64,000 bases of DNA from Acrocarpospora corrugata. GTDB lineage: Bacteria; Actinomycetota; Actinomycetes; Streptosporangiales; Streptosporangiaceae. The notes beneath the pieces were generated by a model. That model saw only the letters and a list, made by a program, of their open reading frames with translations, did not search any database and was not told where the DNA came from. Every line of letters begins with the position of its first letter. Positions within the stretch are counted from its first letter, which is position 1. The stretch spans positions 1 through 64,000 of the forward strand of contig NZ_BLAD01000064.1 in assembly GCF_009687845.1 (NCBI RefSeq), in the 5' to 3' direction. The translations under genes were made by a program, and so were the position numbers. Positions 43,169 through 51,456 of this stretch are shown one piece after another.

Positions 43169-43178
43169 TCTCGGCGCC

Positions 43179-43613
43179 ATGATGGGCGCTGTCGCCCCCG
43201 AGGTGACCGAGGGGCCGGAGACCGTGGCGGGTGTCGAATCGGCTGTCACGGGAGCCGCGTACGGGACGCTCGCCGTGCTCGGGGTCGTGCTGGGGGTGCT
43301 GGGCGGGTTCACCCACGGGTGGTACGCGTTGGGGGTGCCCGTGGCCGCGATCGCCTGGGTGGTGGTGATGTTCGCGGTGCCGTACGGGATGGGCCGGTTG
43401 ATGGGCACCCGGCTGGCGGCCCTGCTCCCGGCGATGGGCTGGCTGGTCATGTCGTTCGTGTTCGCCGGGGAGCGCCCGGAGGGCGACCTGATCATCGCGG
43501 GGAACACCGCCGGATACGTCTACCTGTACGGCGGTTCGGTGGTCGTGCTGGCGGCGATCCTGCTGATCCCGTCCACGGGGGTCTCCTGGCTGCTCCGGCA
43601 AAATGTGCGATGA
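43179..43613 (+). CDS. Four-helix membrane protein (DUF6113-like)
   Basis: A 144-residue hydrophobic protein from ATG 43179, 10 bp after mshB. Four membrane helices are evident (GTLAVLGVVLGVLGGF, PVAAIAWVVVMFAVPYG, LLPAMGWLVMSFVF, GGSVVVLAAILLI). In actinobacteria a protein of this type commonly follows mshB. No catalytic motif. Its stop overlaps the next start (ATGA). Confidence 0.75.
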   Translation: MMGAVAPEVTEGPETVAGVESAVTGAAYGTLAVLGVVLGVLGGFTHGWYALGVPVAAIAWVVVMFAVPYGMGRLMGTRLAALLPAMGWLVMSFVFAGERPEGDLIIAGNTAGYVYLYGGSVVVLAAILLIPSTGVSWLLRQNVR

Positions 43614-44035
43614 GCCACTGGTACCGGCTCCGCCGGATCATCAACTGGGTGAACCTGTCCACCCCGGCCGGGCTGCTGATCGCCCGGATCGGCGGCGCCC
43701 GCACCCGGCGGGGCGAGTTCGGCCTGATCTACGCCCACGGCTACCGGATCCCGTTCCCGATCGCCCGCGCGTTCACCGTCGGAAACGTCGTTCTCACTAA
43801 ATATCCGGACGGAATTCTCCAGGGCCGCCTCCTGGCCCACGAGTCCCGCCACGCCTCCCAGTACGCCGCCTGCGTCGGCCTGCCGATGCTGATCCTCTAC
43901 GTGCTCTCGCTCGGCCTCTCCTACGCCGCCTGCGGGGATATCGCCTCCTGGAACGTCTTCGAGCGCCTGGCCAACCTGGAGGACGGCGGCTACACCCGCC
44001 ACCGCCCCCGCTGGAGAAGGACATCTCCGCATTGA
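43610..44035 (+). CDS. Small membrane protein with HExxH motif
   Basis: From ATG 43610, overlapping the previous stop, this encodes 141 residues. The segment LLAHESRHASQYAA contains HExxH followed by a Q-Y pair, as in zincin-like proteins (DUF4157-type). It is followed by a hydrophobic helix (LPMLILYVLSLGLSY) and a C-terminal ENG-less stretch ending in basic residues. Whether it is an active metallopeptidase is not clear: a third zinc ligand is not obvious, though the Glu residues of NVFERLANLEDGGY are candidates. Part of the mshB run by coupling. Confidence 0.65.
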   Translation: MSHWYRLRRIINWVNLSTPAGLLIARIGGARTRRGEFGLIYAHGYRIPFPIARAFTVGNVVLTKYPDGILQGRLLAHESRHASQYAACVGLPMLILYVLSLGLSYAACGDIASWNVFERLANLEDGGYTRHRPRWRRTSPH

Positions 44036-44132
44036 GGATGATTTATCACATACATCGGTCGGTGGAGGCATATTTCCGGTCCAGTGGGGATCATCAAAGG
44101 GGAGTGGTTGATGACCCGACGGGAGAGCACCG

Positions 44133-45107
44133 ATGTCGTACACCATCCGCCCGGAAGCCCTCCCACACCCCGCCCGCCCGGCCGCGCCCCGCTGGCCGAA
44201 CGGTTTCGCCGACCGGCTGACCGCCCCGCTCGCCTCCTTCCGCGAAGTGGTCAGCGTGCTCCAGCACGGCGGCTTCCGCACCAACATTGGGGACGCCGAC
44301 CAGATCCCGGTCTACCGCTCGGGACTGCCCCGCCCCGCCGGCACTGAGGCGCTGATCACCTGGGTCGGCCACGCCACCTACGTGCTCCAGGTCGGCGGCC
44401 TGACCGTGCTCACCGACCCCGTCTGGGCGCGCAAGATCCCCGGCATCCGCCCCCGCCTCACCCCGCCCGGCGTCGCCTGGTCCGACCTGCCGCACGTGGA
44501 CGCGGTCGTGATCAGCCACAACCACTTCGACCACCTGGACGCGCCGACCATCCGGCGGCTGCCCAAGGACACCGCGATCTTCGTACCGGCCCGGCTGGCG
44601 GCCTGGTTCGCCCGGCGCGGCTTCCGCAACGTGGCCGAGCTGGACTGGTGGGAGTCGGCCCGGCTGGGTGAGGTCGCCTTCACGTTCGTGCCCTCGCACC
44701 ACTGGAGCCGCCGGACGATCTGGGACACCTGCAAGACGCTGTGGGGCGGCTGGGTGCTCACGGCCGGGAACCGGCGGATCTACTTCGCGGGGGACTCCGG
44801 GTACGGGCACCGGTTCAAGGAGATCGGCATCCGGTATCCGGACATCGACGTGGCGCTGATGCCGGTCGGGGCGTACGAGCCGCGCTGGTTCATGAAGAAC
44901 TTCCACGTCGACCCCGACCAGGCCGTGCAGGCGTGCCTGGACGTGGGGGCGCGGCGGATGGCGGCCATGCACTGGGGGACCTTCGTGCTCTCCGGCGAAC
45001 GGCTGCTCGCCCCGATCGAGGAGACCAGGCAGGCGTGGGCCGAACGCGGGCTCGACCCGGCCGACCTGTGGGACCTCGCGATAGGCGAGACCAGGATGCT
45101 CAGTTAG
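44133..45107 (+). CDS. Metallo-beta-lactamase-fold hydrolase (NAPE-PLD/UlaG-like)
   Basis: A 324-residue cytoplasmic MBL-fold protein. Its metal motif is SHNHFDHLD (HxHxDH), with further ligands in PSHHWSRR, AGDSGYGHRF and MHWGTF. The N-terminal lead with ITWVGHATYVLQ and DPVWARK is that of NAPE-PLD-like/UlaG-like proteins acting on phosphodiester or lactone substrates. The substrate is not predictable. The last four bases overlap the convergent CysRS-like gene. Confidence 0.88.
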   Translation: MSYTIRPEALPHPARPAAPRWPNGFADRLTAPLASFREVVSVLQHGGFRTNIGDADQIPVYRSGLPRPAGTEALITWVGHATYVLQVGGLTVLTDPVWARKIPGIRPRLTPPGVAWSDLPHVDAVVISHNHFDHLDAPTIRRLPKDTAIFVPARLAAWFARRGFRNVAELDWWESARLGEVAFTFVPSHHWSRRTIWDTCKTLWGGWVLTAGNRRIYFAGDSGYGHRFKEIGIRYPDIDVALMPVGAYEPRWFMKNFHVDPDQAVQACLDVGARRMAAMHWGTFVLSGERLLAPIEETRQAWAERGLDPADLWDLAIGETRMLS

Positions 45108-46423
45108 CGCGCCCAGGTCTGGCCGTCGGGGGTGTCGGCCACCTTCACCCCGAGGCCGGCGAGTTCGTCGCGGAGGCGGTCGGCCTCCGGCCAGTCCTCG
45201 GCGCCCCTGGCCCGATCCCGCTGGTCCAGCAGCTCGGCCGCGCCCGGCGGCAGCACGGGCACCCGGCCGATCTCGGTGGACAGGTCCAGCCCGAGCAGAT
45301 GGTCGAAGTGCAGGAACGTCTCGAACTTCGACCCCGGCGCGACGTCGGGGTCGCGCTCCAACTCGCGGAGCAGGCGCAGAGCCTGCGGCGTGTCCAGGTC
45401 GTCGTTGAAAGCCCGCTGCACGTCCTCGGCGACGGGCGCGATCGGCCTGCTGGGCGACTCGGCCCACTCGGCGACCTTCTGCCGCCAGCGTCGCACCGTG
45501 CGGTCGGCGGCGTGCAGGGCGTCCCAGGTCAGGTCCATCCGCTGGCGGTGGCGGTGCTCCATCAGCGCCAGCCGGACCGCGAGCGGGTCCAGGCCCGCCT
45601 CGGTGACGTCGCTCAGCGGCACCACGTTGCCGGTGGACTCGGCCATCTCGCGGCCGTCGAAGAGCAGGTGCTCGCCGTGCGCCCAGTGCCGGACCACCTC
45701 GTGGCCGGCCGCCGCGTCGGACTGGGCGCGCGTGTTCTCGTGGTGCGGGAAGAGCAGGTCGACGCCGCCGGTGTGCAGGTCCACCTGCTCGCCCAGGAAC
45801 GCCAGCGACATGGCCGAGCACCCGATGTGCCGGCCGGGGAAGCCCCGGCCCCACGGGGTGTCCCAGGTCAGGTCGTGGTGGGCGGCCTTCCAGAGGGCCC
45901 AGTCGGCGTGGAAACGTTTGCGGGGGTCCACGCCGTCGATCCGGTGGGCGGGGTGCAGCGCGTCGAGGCGGTTGCCGGAGATGTCGCCGTACGACCGGAA
46001 GGACTGGGCGTCGAAGAAGACCGAACCGTCCGGGACCGGGTAGGCGTAGCCCTTCTCGATGAGCTTGGCGATCAGGTCGACCACCAGATCGATGGTCTCG
46101 GAGGTGCGCGGGGTGTGCTCAGGCTGACGCAGGTTCAGTGCGAGCGAGTCCCGCCGGAACGCGTCTTGCGCCGAACGGCCCTGGGCGAGGACCTGGTCCT
46201 CGCCCAGAGGGTCGATGTCGGTGATGTTCTGGCACACCATGGCCCGCACGCTCTGCCGCTCCACGACCCGCCTGATCAGGTCCGCGAACAGGTAGGAGCG
46301 CAGGTCGCCCAGATGGGCGTGGCGGTGGACGGCAGGCCCGCAGGTGTACATGCGCAGCGCTCGCGCCCCCGCCGGCAAGATCGGTTCGACTTGCCGGTGA
46401 CGTGTGTCGAAGAGGCGCAGCAT
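45104..46423 (-). CDS. Cysteinyl-tRNA synthetase paralogue with degenerate KMSKS
   Basis: A 439-residue class I synthetase-like protein. The CysRS zinc ligands are all present: Cys28 (MYTCGP), Cys202 (HIGCSAM), His227 and Glu229 region (LLFPHHEN). The HIGH motif reads HLGD. The KMSKS motif is EMAES (residues 259-263): both lysines are lost, the first to Glu and the second to Glu, with S to A in between. Canonical sequence resumes with TGNVVPLSDV. The C-terminal helical domain is retained, so it is not a truncated remnant. It is not MshC, which lacks this C-terminal domain. Amino-acid activation is probably impaired; a non-translational role is possible. Confidence 0.85.
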   Translation of the reverse strand: MLRLFDTRHRQVEPILPAGARALRMYTCGPAVHRHAHLGDLRSYLFADLIRRVVERQSVRAMVCQNITDIDPLGEDQVLAQGRSAQDAFRRDSLALNLRQPEHTPRTSETIDLVVDLIAKLIEKGYAYPVPDGSVFFDAQSFRSYGDISGNRLDALHPAHRIDGVDPRKRFHADWALWKAAHHDLTWDTPWGRGFPGRHIGCSAMSLAFLGEQVDLHTGGVDLLFPHHENTRAQSDAAAGHEVVRHWAHGEHLLFDGREMAESTGNVVPLSDVTEAGLDPLAVRLALMEHRHRQRMDLTWDALHAADRTVRRWRQKVAEWAESPSRPIAPVAEDVQRAFNDDLDTPQALRLLRELERDPDVAPGSKFETFLHFDHLLGLDLSTEIGRVPVLPPGAAELLDQRDRARGAEDWPEADRLRDELAGLGVKVADTPDGQTWAR

Positions 46424-46432
46424 GCCCTGAGC

Positions 46433-47461
46433 CTACTCAGCCGGGCCCCGCAAGGTCAGCTTCGCCGAGCCGACCTTCAGATGCAGGCCCACCGAGCCCG
46501 CCTTCGCCTTGGTGGCCAGGGTGAACTTGATCGCCTTGCCGGGGGCGACCTCGGGCAGCGTGCAGCGCAGCACGGTCGCGCTGATCCGGCACGCCTTCGG
46601 GGCCTTGAGCAGGCGGTTCGCGCCGAAGGTCTTGCCGTACACGGTCAGCCGGCCGACCGCCCTCGGCCCGGTGTTGGTCACTGTGATCGAGTACGCGTCC
46701 CGCCGCGCCGCCCGCCCGGTCACCCGGTAGGTCACCGGCGGGAACGCCAGCCGCCGCAGCTGCGTCCTGGTCCCGTTGAACCGGTCCTCGCCGCCCGCGT
46801 GGTTGCCCTTCTCGGCCGACTGCCAGAACGTGTGCCGCTGCCAGGACGACGGCAGCGGCCCGACCTTGTCACCCCACCGCGCCAGCCAGAGCGGGTTCTT
46901 CGCGAAACCGGTCGCGTCCCCGGTGCAGCTGCGCCACCACGCCGTGGTCGTGTAGATCACCACATCCCGGTGCGTCCTGGCCCGGTAGCGTTTGGTGAAG
47001 TCCCCGATCCACTCCACCATCTCGTCCTGGTCCAGGCCGTAGCAGTGGTTCAGGCCGTTCCGGTTGTTGTACGGATTGTCCTCCACGTCCAGCACCCCCG
47101 GCAGGGTCTTGCCGTCGGCGGCCCAGCGCCCGCCGTTGCGGACGAAGAAGTCGGCCTGCTCGGCCCCGTCGGACTCGTGCGGCTGCGCGAAGTGGTAGGC
47201 GCCCCGGTAGATGCCCGCCTGCCCGGCCCCGTTGAACTGGGCGGCGAAGCGCGGGTTGCGGTAGTCCAAGCCCTCGGTCGAGTGCACGTAGGCGAAGCCG
47301 GCCCCGCGATCGGCTACGGAATCCCAGTCGACGTCGCCGGTCCAGTTGCTGACGTCCACCCCGAGCACCCGGGTCGCCGCCTGGGCGGGCCAGGCGATCC
47401 CCACGCCGAGCACCCCAGCGAGCAGCACAGCCTGAACAGCCCGTATCGCCGGAAATTTCAC
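46433..47461 (-). CDS. Secreted GH25 lysozyme
   Basis: From GTG 47461 (GGGGGAAGGA upstream; an earlier start at 47515 has no signal character) the product is 342 residues. The signal peptide VQAVLLAGVLGVGIAWPAQA is followed by the GH25 muramidase domain (~30-225). That domain has GVDVSNWTGDVDW, the DxE region VLDVEDNP (catalytic acid), YRGAYHFAQP and YTTTAWW. A C-terminal ~110-residue beta-rich domain (YSITVTNTGPRAVGRLTVYG) looks like a DUF11/immunoglobulin-like module. It would hydrolyse peptidoglycan outside the cell, perhaps in development. Confidence 0.92.
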   Translation of the reverse strand: MKFPAIRAVQAVLLAGVLGVGIAWPAQAATRVLGVDVSNWTGDVDWDSVADRGAGFAYVHSTEGLDYRNPRFAAQFNGAGQAGIYRGAYHFAQPHESDGAEQADFFVRNGGRWAADGKTLPGVLDVEDNPYNNRNGLNHCYGLDQDEMVEWIGDFTKRYRARTHRDVVIYTTTAWWRSCTGDATGFAKNPLWLARWGDKVGPLPSSWQRHTFWQSAEKGNHAGGEDRFNGTRTQLRRLAFPPVTYRVTGRAARRDAYSITVTNTGPRAVGRLTVYGKTFGANRLLKAPKACRISATVLRCTLPEVAPGKAIKFTLATKAKAGSVGLHLKVGSAKLTLRGPAE

Positions 47462-47521
47462 GTTAAATCCTTCCCCCAACGGACAATTGCCGAAGATCCT
47501 GGCAGATCCCGACAATGGCCG

Positions 47522-49348
47522 TTACAGGAACGTGAGAATGTCCCGGTCGCCGCGCTCGCGCAGCCGGACCAGCACCTCGTCCCGCGCGGCCCCGTCGGGC
47601 AGCCCGATCCGGGCCCCGATCAGCCGCAACCCCTCCGCCTCCGACGCCACCGGAGCCGTGTACCCGATCAGGTGCAGGGCCCGGTTGAGAGCGGGCAGTC
47701 CGGGCGGGCTGGCGGGCAGGAACCGGGTCAGCAGCTCGCCGCCGTCGGAGACGGTCAGGAAGACGTGGTCGCCCTCCGCCGCGTTGTACTCCGCCAGCAC
47801 CGGCCGGATCGAGCCCATGGTCGGCTGGTTGTGCCAGCTGATCACGACCTCGCCGGCCGACGTGGACGCCGTCAGCTGCCCGCCGGGGGCCATCCCCAGA
47901 TGGGCCGCGAACCCGGTCGGCAGCGGCGAACCGGAACCCCGCAGATGCTCGGCGTTCACGTCCACCCGGTGCCACCAGCGGCCGTCCCTGCTGCGGAAAC
48001 AGCGCCGGGTCATCGAGACGTCCCGGCGCGGCTGGTACTCGCCCTGCTCCGCGCCGGCCACCCGGATCCAGCCACGCTGGGTGCGCTCGAAGCCCGGCCC
48101 GCCCGCGTACGCGCGCACCGAGCTCTCGCTCACCTCATACCGTGAGGTCAGGCTGGTCACGATGGTGTTCACCGACGCCTCACCCCCGGCCCGTTGGATC
48201 TCCCGGGCGATCATCTCGCGGATGCCCAGATATTCCTCGCCGCCCCACCGGGTGAGTCCGTACTTGTTGCGATCCAGTCGCAGGAAGCGCTCGTCGGCGG
48301 TCAGCTGGTTGCGGATCCCGACCAGGCTGTAGTCCTCGCCGATCCTGGTCTGGATCTCCTCAGGCGACAGCGGCATCCCGGCCACCGCCAGCACCGCCTC
48401 GGCCTTGTCGTTCACGCTGCGCGGCCACGGCACCACGTGCCCTTCCAGCACCCGCAGGTGCGGCACCGCGGCCAGCCACCGCTCCGCCACGTCCTCGCGC
48501 ACGCCCAGCTGGGAGACCATCACGATGGCCTCGGCCAGCGGGACAGGCCCGTCGGTGAACAGGCCCCGGGTCTTCTCCCGCAGCTCGTCCGAGCCGCCCG
48601 CGATCAGCCAGCCGTCCACCTGCTCGTAGCCGGACAGCAGGGTGCGCACGAACCGCCAGGCCGGGATGCCCAGGGTGGCCAGCTCGGTGCGGTGCCAGGG
48701 CACGGCGGCGGTCAGGTCGTCGGCCGGCACGGCCGAGCCCAGCCGGGTGCGCAGCCAGCTCAGGTGCGCGCTCAGCGGGGCCGCGTCCGGGCCGGACAGC
48801 CAGGCCTCCACGTGGTCGCGCAGGTCCCGCTCGATCTGCCTGATCCGCTCCCTGGTGACCGAGAAGCGCTGGGCCAGCTCGTCCAGGGTGGCGCGCTGCT
48901 CGGCGTAGAGCCGGTCCCTGGCGATGGCGCGCTGGCGGTCGTCCAGCCGGGCGAAGACCTCGTCCACCAGTTCGGGCAGCGGGCGCTCGGGGACCGCGGG
49001 CGGGGCCGCCGTACGCTCGCCCGGTTCGGTTTCCAGGAGTTTGTCCAGGACGCCGATGAAAAGCTGGAGCACACTCTCCCTGCTGCCCGGCATCTGCTGG
49101 CACTCCACCGGATTGGTGAACCTCAGCAACGGCATGACGTCGCCCAGCACCAGGTGACTCCAGCACGCCGTGGTCAGGTCGGCCAGCCGGGACGCCACCC
49201 GCTCCGTGCCCACCGCCGCGGCGGCGCGGTCGAGGGGAAGCGCCTGCCACCACGCGTCGGGGAGACCGGGATCGCTGGCGATCGGCTCGACCTGGCTGGG
49301 CGCGGTCCAGCGCAGGGGAGGCACGATGTCGCTCAGGCTTAGATTCAT
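47522..49348 (-). CDS. Unassigned protein with sigma-region-4-like HTH (member B of three-gene operon)
   Basis: The protein has 608 residues. The N-terminus LSDIVPPLRW is shared with its paralogue upstream. Residues ~125-183 match sigma-70 region 4, with the recognition HTH LDELAQRFSVTRERIRQIE at 155-173. Residues ~325-440 have two winged-helix-like segments (SPEEIQTRIGEDYSLVGIRN; IREMIAREIQRAGGEASVN). The C-terminal ~150 residues are beta-rich (RRCFRSRDGRWWHRVDV), then end RLRERGDRDILTFL. There are no sigma regions 2 or 3, so it is not a conventional sigma factor. It is 48 bp downstream of the helicase gene and probably DNA-binding. No family recognised. Confidence 0.8.
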   Translation of the reverse strand: MNLSLSDIVPPLRWTAPSQVEPIASDPGLPDAWWQALPLDRAAAAVGTERVASRLADLTTACWSHLVLGDVMPLLRFTNPVECQQMPGSRESVLQLFIGVLDKLLETEPGERTAAPPAVPERPLPELVDEVFARLDDRQRAIARDRLYAEQRATLDELAQRFSVTRERIRQIERDLRDHVEAWLSGPDAAPLSAHLSWLRTRLGSAVPADDLTAAVPWHRTELATLGIPAWRFVRTLLSGYEQVDGWLIAGGSDELREKTRGLFTDGPVPLAEAIVMVSQLGVREDVAERWLAAVPHLRVLEGHVVPWPRSVNDKAEAVLAVAGMPLSPEEIQTRIGEDYSLVGIRNQLTADERFLRLDRNKYGLTRWGGEEYLGIREMIAREIQRAGGEASVNTIVTSLTSRYEVSESSVRAYAGGPGFERTQRGWIRVAGAEQGEYQPRRDVSMTRRCFRSRDGRWWHRVDVNAEHLRGSGSPLPTGFAAHLGMAPGGQLTASTSAGEVVISWHNQPTMGSIRPVLAEYNAAEGDHVFLTVSDGGELLTRFLPASPPGLPALNRALHLIGYTAPVASEAEGLRLIGARIGLPDGAARDEVLVRLRERGDRDILTFL

Positions 49349-49396
49349 GCAGGTCCAACCGGCAAGGGGAATATATCCGCAGTTCAGATTAGGGGA

Positions 49397-51451
49397 TCAG
49401 GTGGGCAGGAAGGGACTCGCCCGGCCGGAGTAGGACACGTAGAGCAGCTCGTTCGCCCGCGTGCAAGCCACATAGAGCAACCCCCGTTCTCGTTGCAGGT
49501 CATGGGCTCGGGCCGTGGGGTCTTCCGTGGCCGGAGTGAGCTGCTCCGGCGCCGGAACGATCCCGTCTGCAACGCCTATCACGGCCACCCGGCGAAACTC
49601 CAGACCCTTCATGCCGTGCAGCATCGTCACCTTCACCTCGATGCCCGCCGCGCGCAGCGCGGCCCGCGCGGTTCTGACCAGTTCCACGGTCCTGGCGGCC
49701 ACCGCGACCTGGTTCGGCGGCACCCCGTCGGCCAGCCATTCGCCGACGTGCGCGACCAGGCCGGTGATCTCCGCGTCCAGGCTGACGTAGCCGCGGACCA
49801 TCGGGCGGGGGCCGTGCTGGAGCGAGCGGTAGCCGTACATCTCGGAGATGCCCTCGGCCAGGCCGTCCACCGGGCCGCCGCCGCGCAGCCGGACGCCGAA
49901 GGAGAGGATCTCGTGCGGCAGCCGGTGCGAGATCTTCAGGTGGAACCGGCGGACCGGGATGCCCATCCCGGCCAGCGCCGCCCGGGTGTCGAACATGCGC
50001 TGGTGCGGGTCGCCCACCACGAACAGGTCGTTGGGTCCTGGCGGCACCGCCGCGCGCAGCAGCCGCCACTGCGCCGGGTGCAGGTCCTGCGCCTCGTCCA
50101 CCACCACATGCCGGTACGGCTCCCGCCCCGGCGCCTGGTCGCCCAGCATGTCCCCGGTGGCCTGCCCGAGCAGATCGGCGGCCTCGCTGACCAGCTGGAG
50201 CAGCGTGCGCCGCCCGGACGCCCGCAACTGCCCGACCACGTGCTCGACCGCCCGCCACACGTTGGTCTTGAGCTCGGGCGGCAGCTGCGTGCCCCGCCCG
50301 GGACGCTCGGCCGCCAGATACTCCTCCAGCGACCGCAGGTTCTGGGACAGGATCACCTGCTCCCACTCGCGCAGCAGGAAGGCCGCGCCGAACCTGCTCC
50401 CGGCCGCCTCCTGCCAGAGCTTGGCCACGTCGCCGACCAGGGTGGGCGGGCGGCCCTCGTGCTCGGCCACGATCCGGTAGGCGAGCCGGTCCACGTTGGT
50501 GACCTCGACCCGCTTGCGCAGCACCTCGTCGTCGATGATCATGTCCAGCTTGGCGGCCAGCTCGTTCACCAGGACCTGCGAGAAGGTGGCCAGCAGCACC
50601 GGCCCGGTGCCGTGCTTGGCCAGATGGGCGGCCCGGTGCAGCGCGATGATCGTCTTACCGGTGCCGGCCCCGCCGGTGATCAGCGCGGGCTGCTCGTAGG
50701 TCTCCCAGTTGGAGTAGGTGTGCTGCGGCGGATACAGGAACGTGCACCAGTCCGGCACGGTCAGGATCCGGTCCAGCTCGATCCGGTCGGCGGCGAAGGC
50801 GGCCTTGCCGGGGCTGCGCAGCAGCGCGGTGGCCAGGTCCTCGGTGTCGATGACGTCGGCCAGCACGCACCTGCACCCGTCCAGCTCCCGCCACGCCTCG
50901 GCCAGCGAGCCGCCCTGGGCCAGCGTGGACAGCGGCGCGAACTGGCTCTCCGGCAGCAGCGGCTCGACCGCGGTCAGGTGCGCGTCGGTGCTCATCAGCC
51001 GCAGCAGCGGCAGCAGCTGGGCGTCGATGCCGATGCTGAGCAGGTCGGTGTCGCAGATGTGGCCGTACAGGCGGCGGGTGGAGCCGGCCGAGGAGCGGCG
51101 CAGCGCGGGCTCGACCCGCTCCAGCGCCTCGGCGTCCCAGACCTCCATCACGCCGATGGCGGGATTGATGGTGAAACGGTGGCGCTGGGCGTAGGTCCAG
51201 GCCTCGGCGTCCGGGAGGATCGCGACCAGCCAGTAGACGTCCCGCTGGCGGAGCACCACGCCGCGGTGGCGGTCGCTCAGCCGGAGCGTGAAGACGCGGG
51301 GGTCGCGGGCGTTGCGTACGCGCTCGGGGGTCGGCCCGGCGGGGGAGTTGTGCAGGAAACGGCGGACCGCGACCGCCGCGTCCCGGCGGACCGGGCGGGC
51401 CAGTGCGCCGAGTTCCTTGGTGAACTCCAGGGAGACCGCGAGCCGGGGCAT
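49397..51451 (-). CDS. UvrD/Rep-type helicase with N-terminal RelE-like domain
   Basis: From ATG 51451 the product is 684 residues. Residues 1-100 resemble the RelE/ParE toxin fold (VRNARDPRVFTLRLSDRHRG, YWLVAILPDAEAW). Residues ~120-235 form a second small module. The helicase core has Walker A GGAGTGKTI (260-268), motif II VVVDEAQDLHPAQW, motif III VVGDPHQRMF, motif V-like MLHGMKGLEF and motif VI YVACTRANELLYV. Superfamily I is therefore clear. It starts 5 bp after the first paralogue of the operon. Whether the RelE-like part cleaves RNA or only binds is unknown; catalytic residues cannot be judged by eye. Confidence 0.85.
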   Translation of the reverse strand: MPRLAVSLEFTKELGALARPVRRDAAVAVRRFLHNSPAGPTPERVRNARDPRVFTLRLSDRHRGVVLRQRDVYWLVAILPDAEAWTYAQRHRFTINPAIGVMEVWDAEALERVEPALRRSSAGSTRRLYGHICDTDLLSIGIDAQLLPLLRLMSTDAHLTAVEPLLPESQFAPLSTLAQGGSLAEAWRELDGCRCVLADVIDTEDLATALLRSPGKAAFAADRIELDRILTVPDWCTFLYPPQHTYSNWETYEQPALITGGAGTGKTIIALHRAAHLAKHGTGPVLLATFSQVLVNELAAKLDMIIDDEVLRKRVEVTNVDRLAYRIVAEHEGRPPTLVGDVAKLWQEAAGSRFGAAFLLREWEQVILSQNLRSLEEYLAAERPGRGTQLPPELKTNVWRAVEHVVGQLRASGRRTLLQLVSEAADLLGQATGDMLGDQAPGREPYRHVVVDEAQDLHPAQWRLLRAAVPPGPNDLFVVGDPHQRMFDTRAALAGMGIPVRRFHLKISHRLPHEILSFGVRLRGGGPVDGLAEGISEMYGYRSLQHGPRPMVRGYVSLDAEITGLVAHVGEWLADGVPPNQVAVAARTVELVRTARAALRAAGIEVKVTMLHGMKGLEFRRVAVIGVADGIVPAPEQLTPATEDPTARAHDLQRERGLLYVACTRANELLYVSYSGRASPFLPT

Positions 51452-51456
51452 GGCGG

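Noticed and set aside
45104-46423. CysRS-like protein as mycothiol ligase MshC
   Set aside because: MshC has an intact KMSKS and a shorter C-terminus; this protein keeps the CysRS C-terminal domain and has EMAES, so nearby mshB is coincidental.
44741-48145. Open plus-strand frame of over 1100 codons antisense to the CysRS-like and lysozyme genes
   Set aside because: It has no recognisable domains, biased low-complexity composition and lies opposite two well-supported genes; shadow reading frame.
47522-49348. Sigma-4-like protein as a true sigma factor
   Set aside because: Only region 4 is recognisable; regions 2 and 3, needed for -10 recognition and core binding, are absent in the 608 residues.
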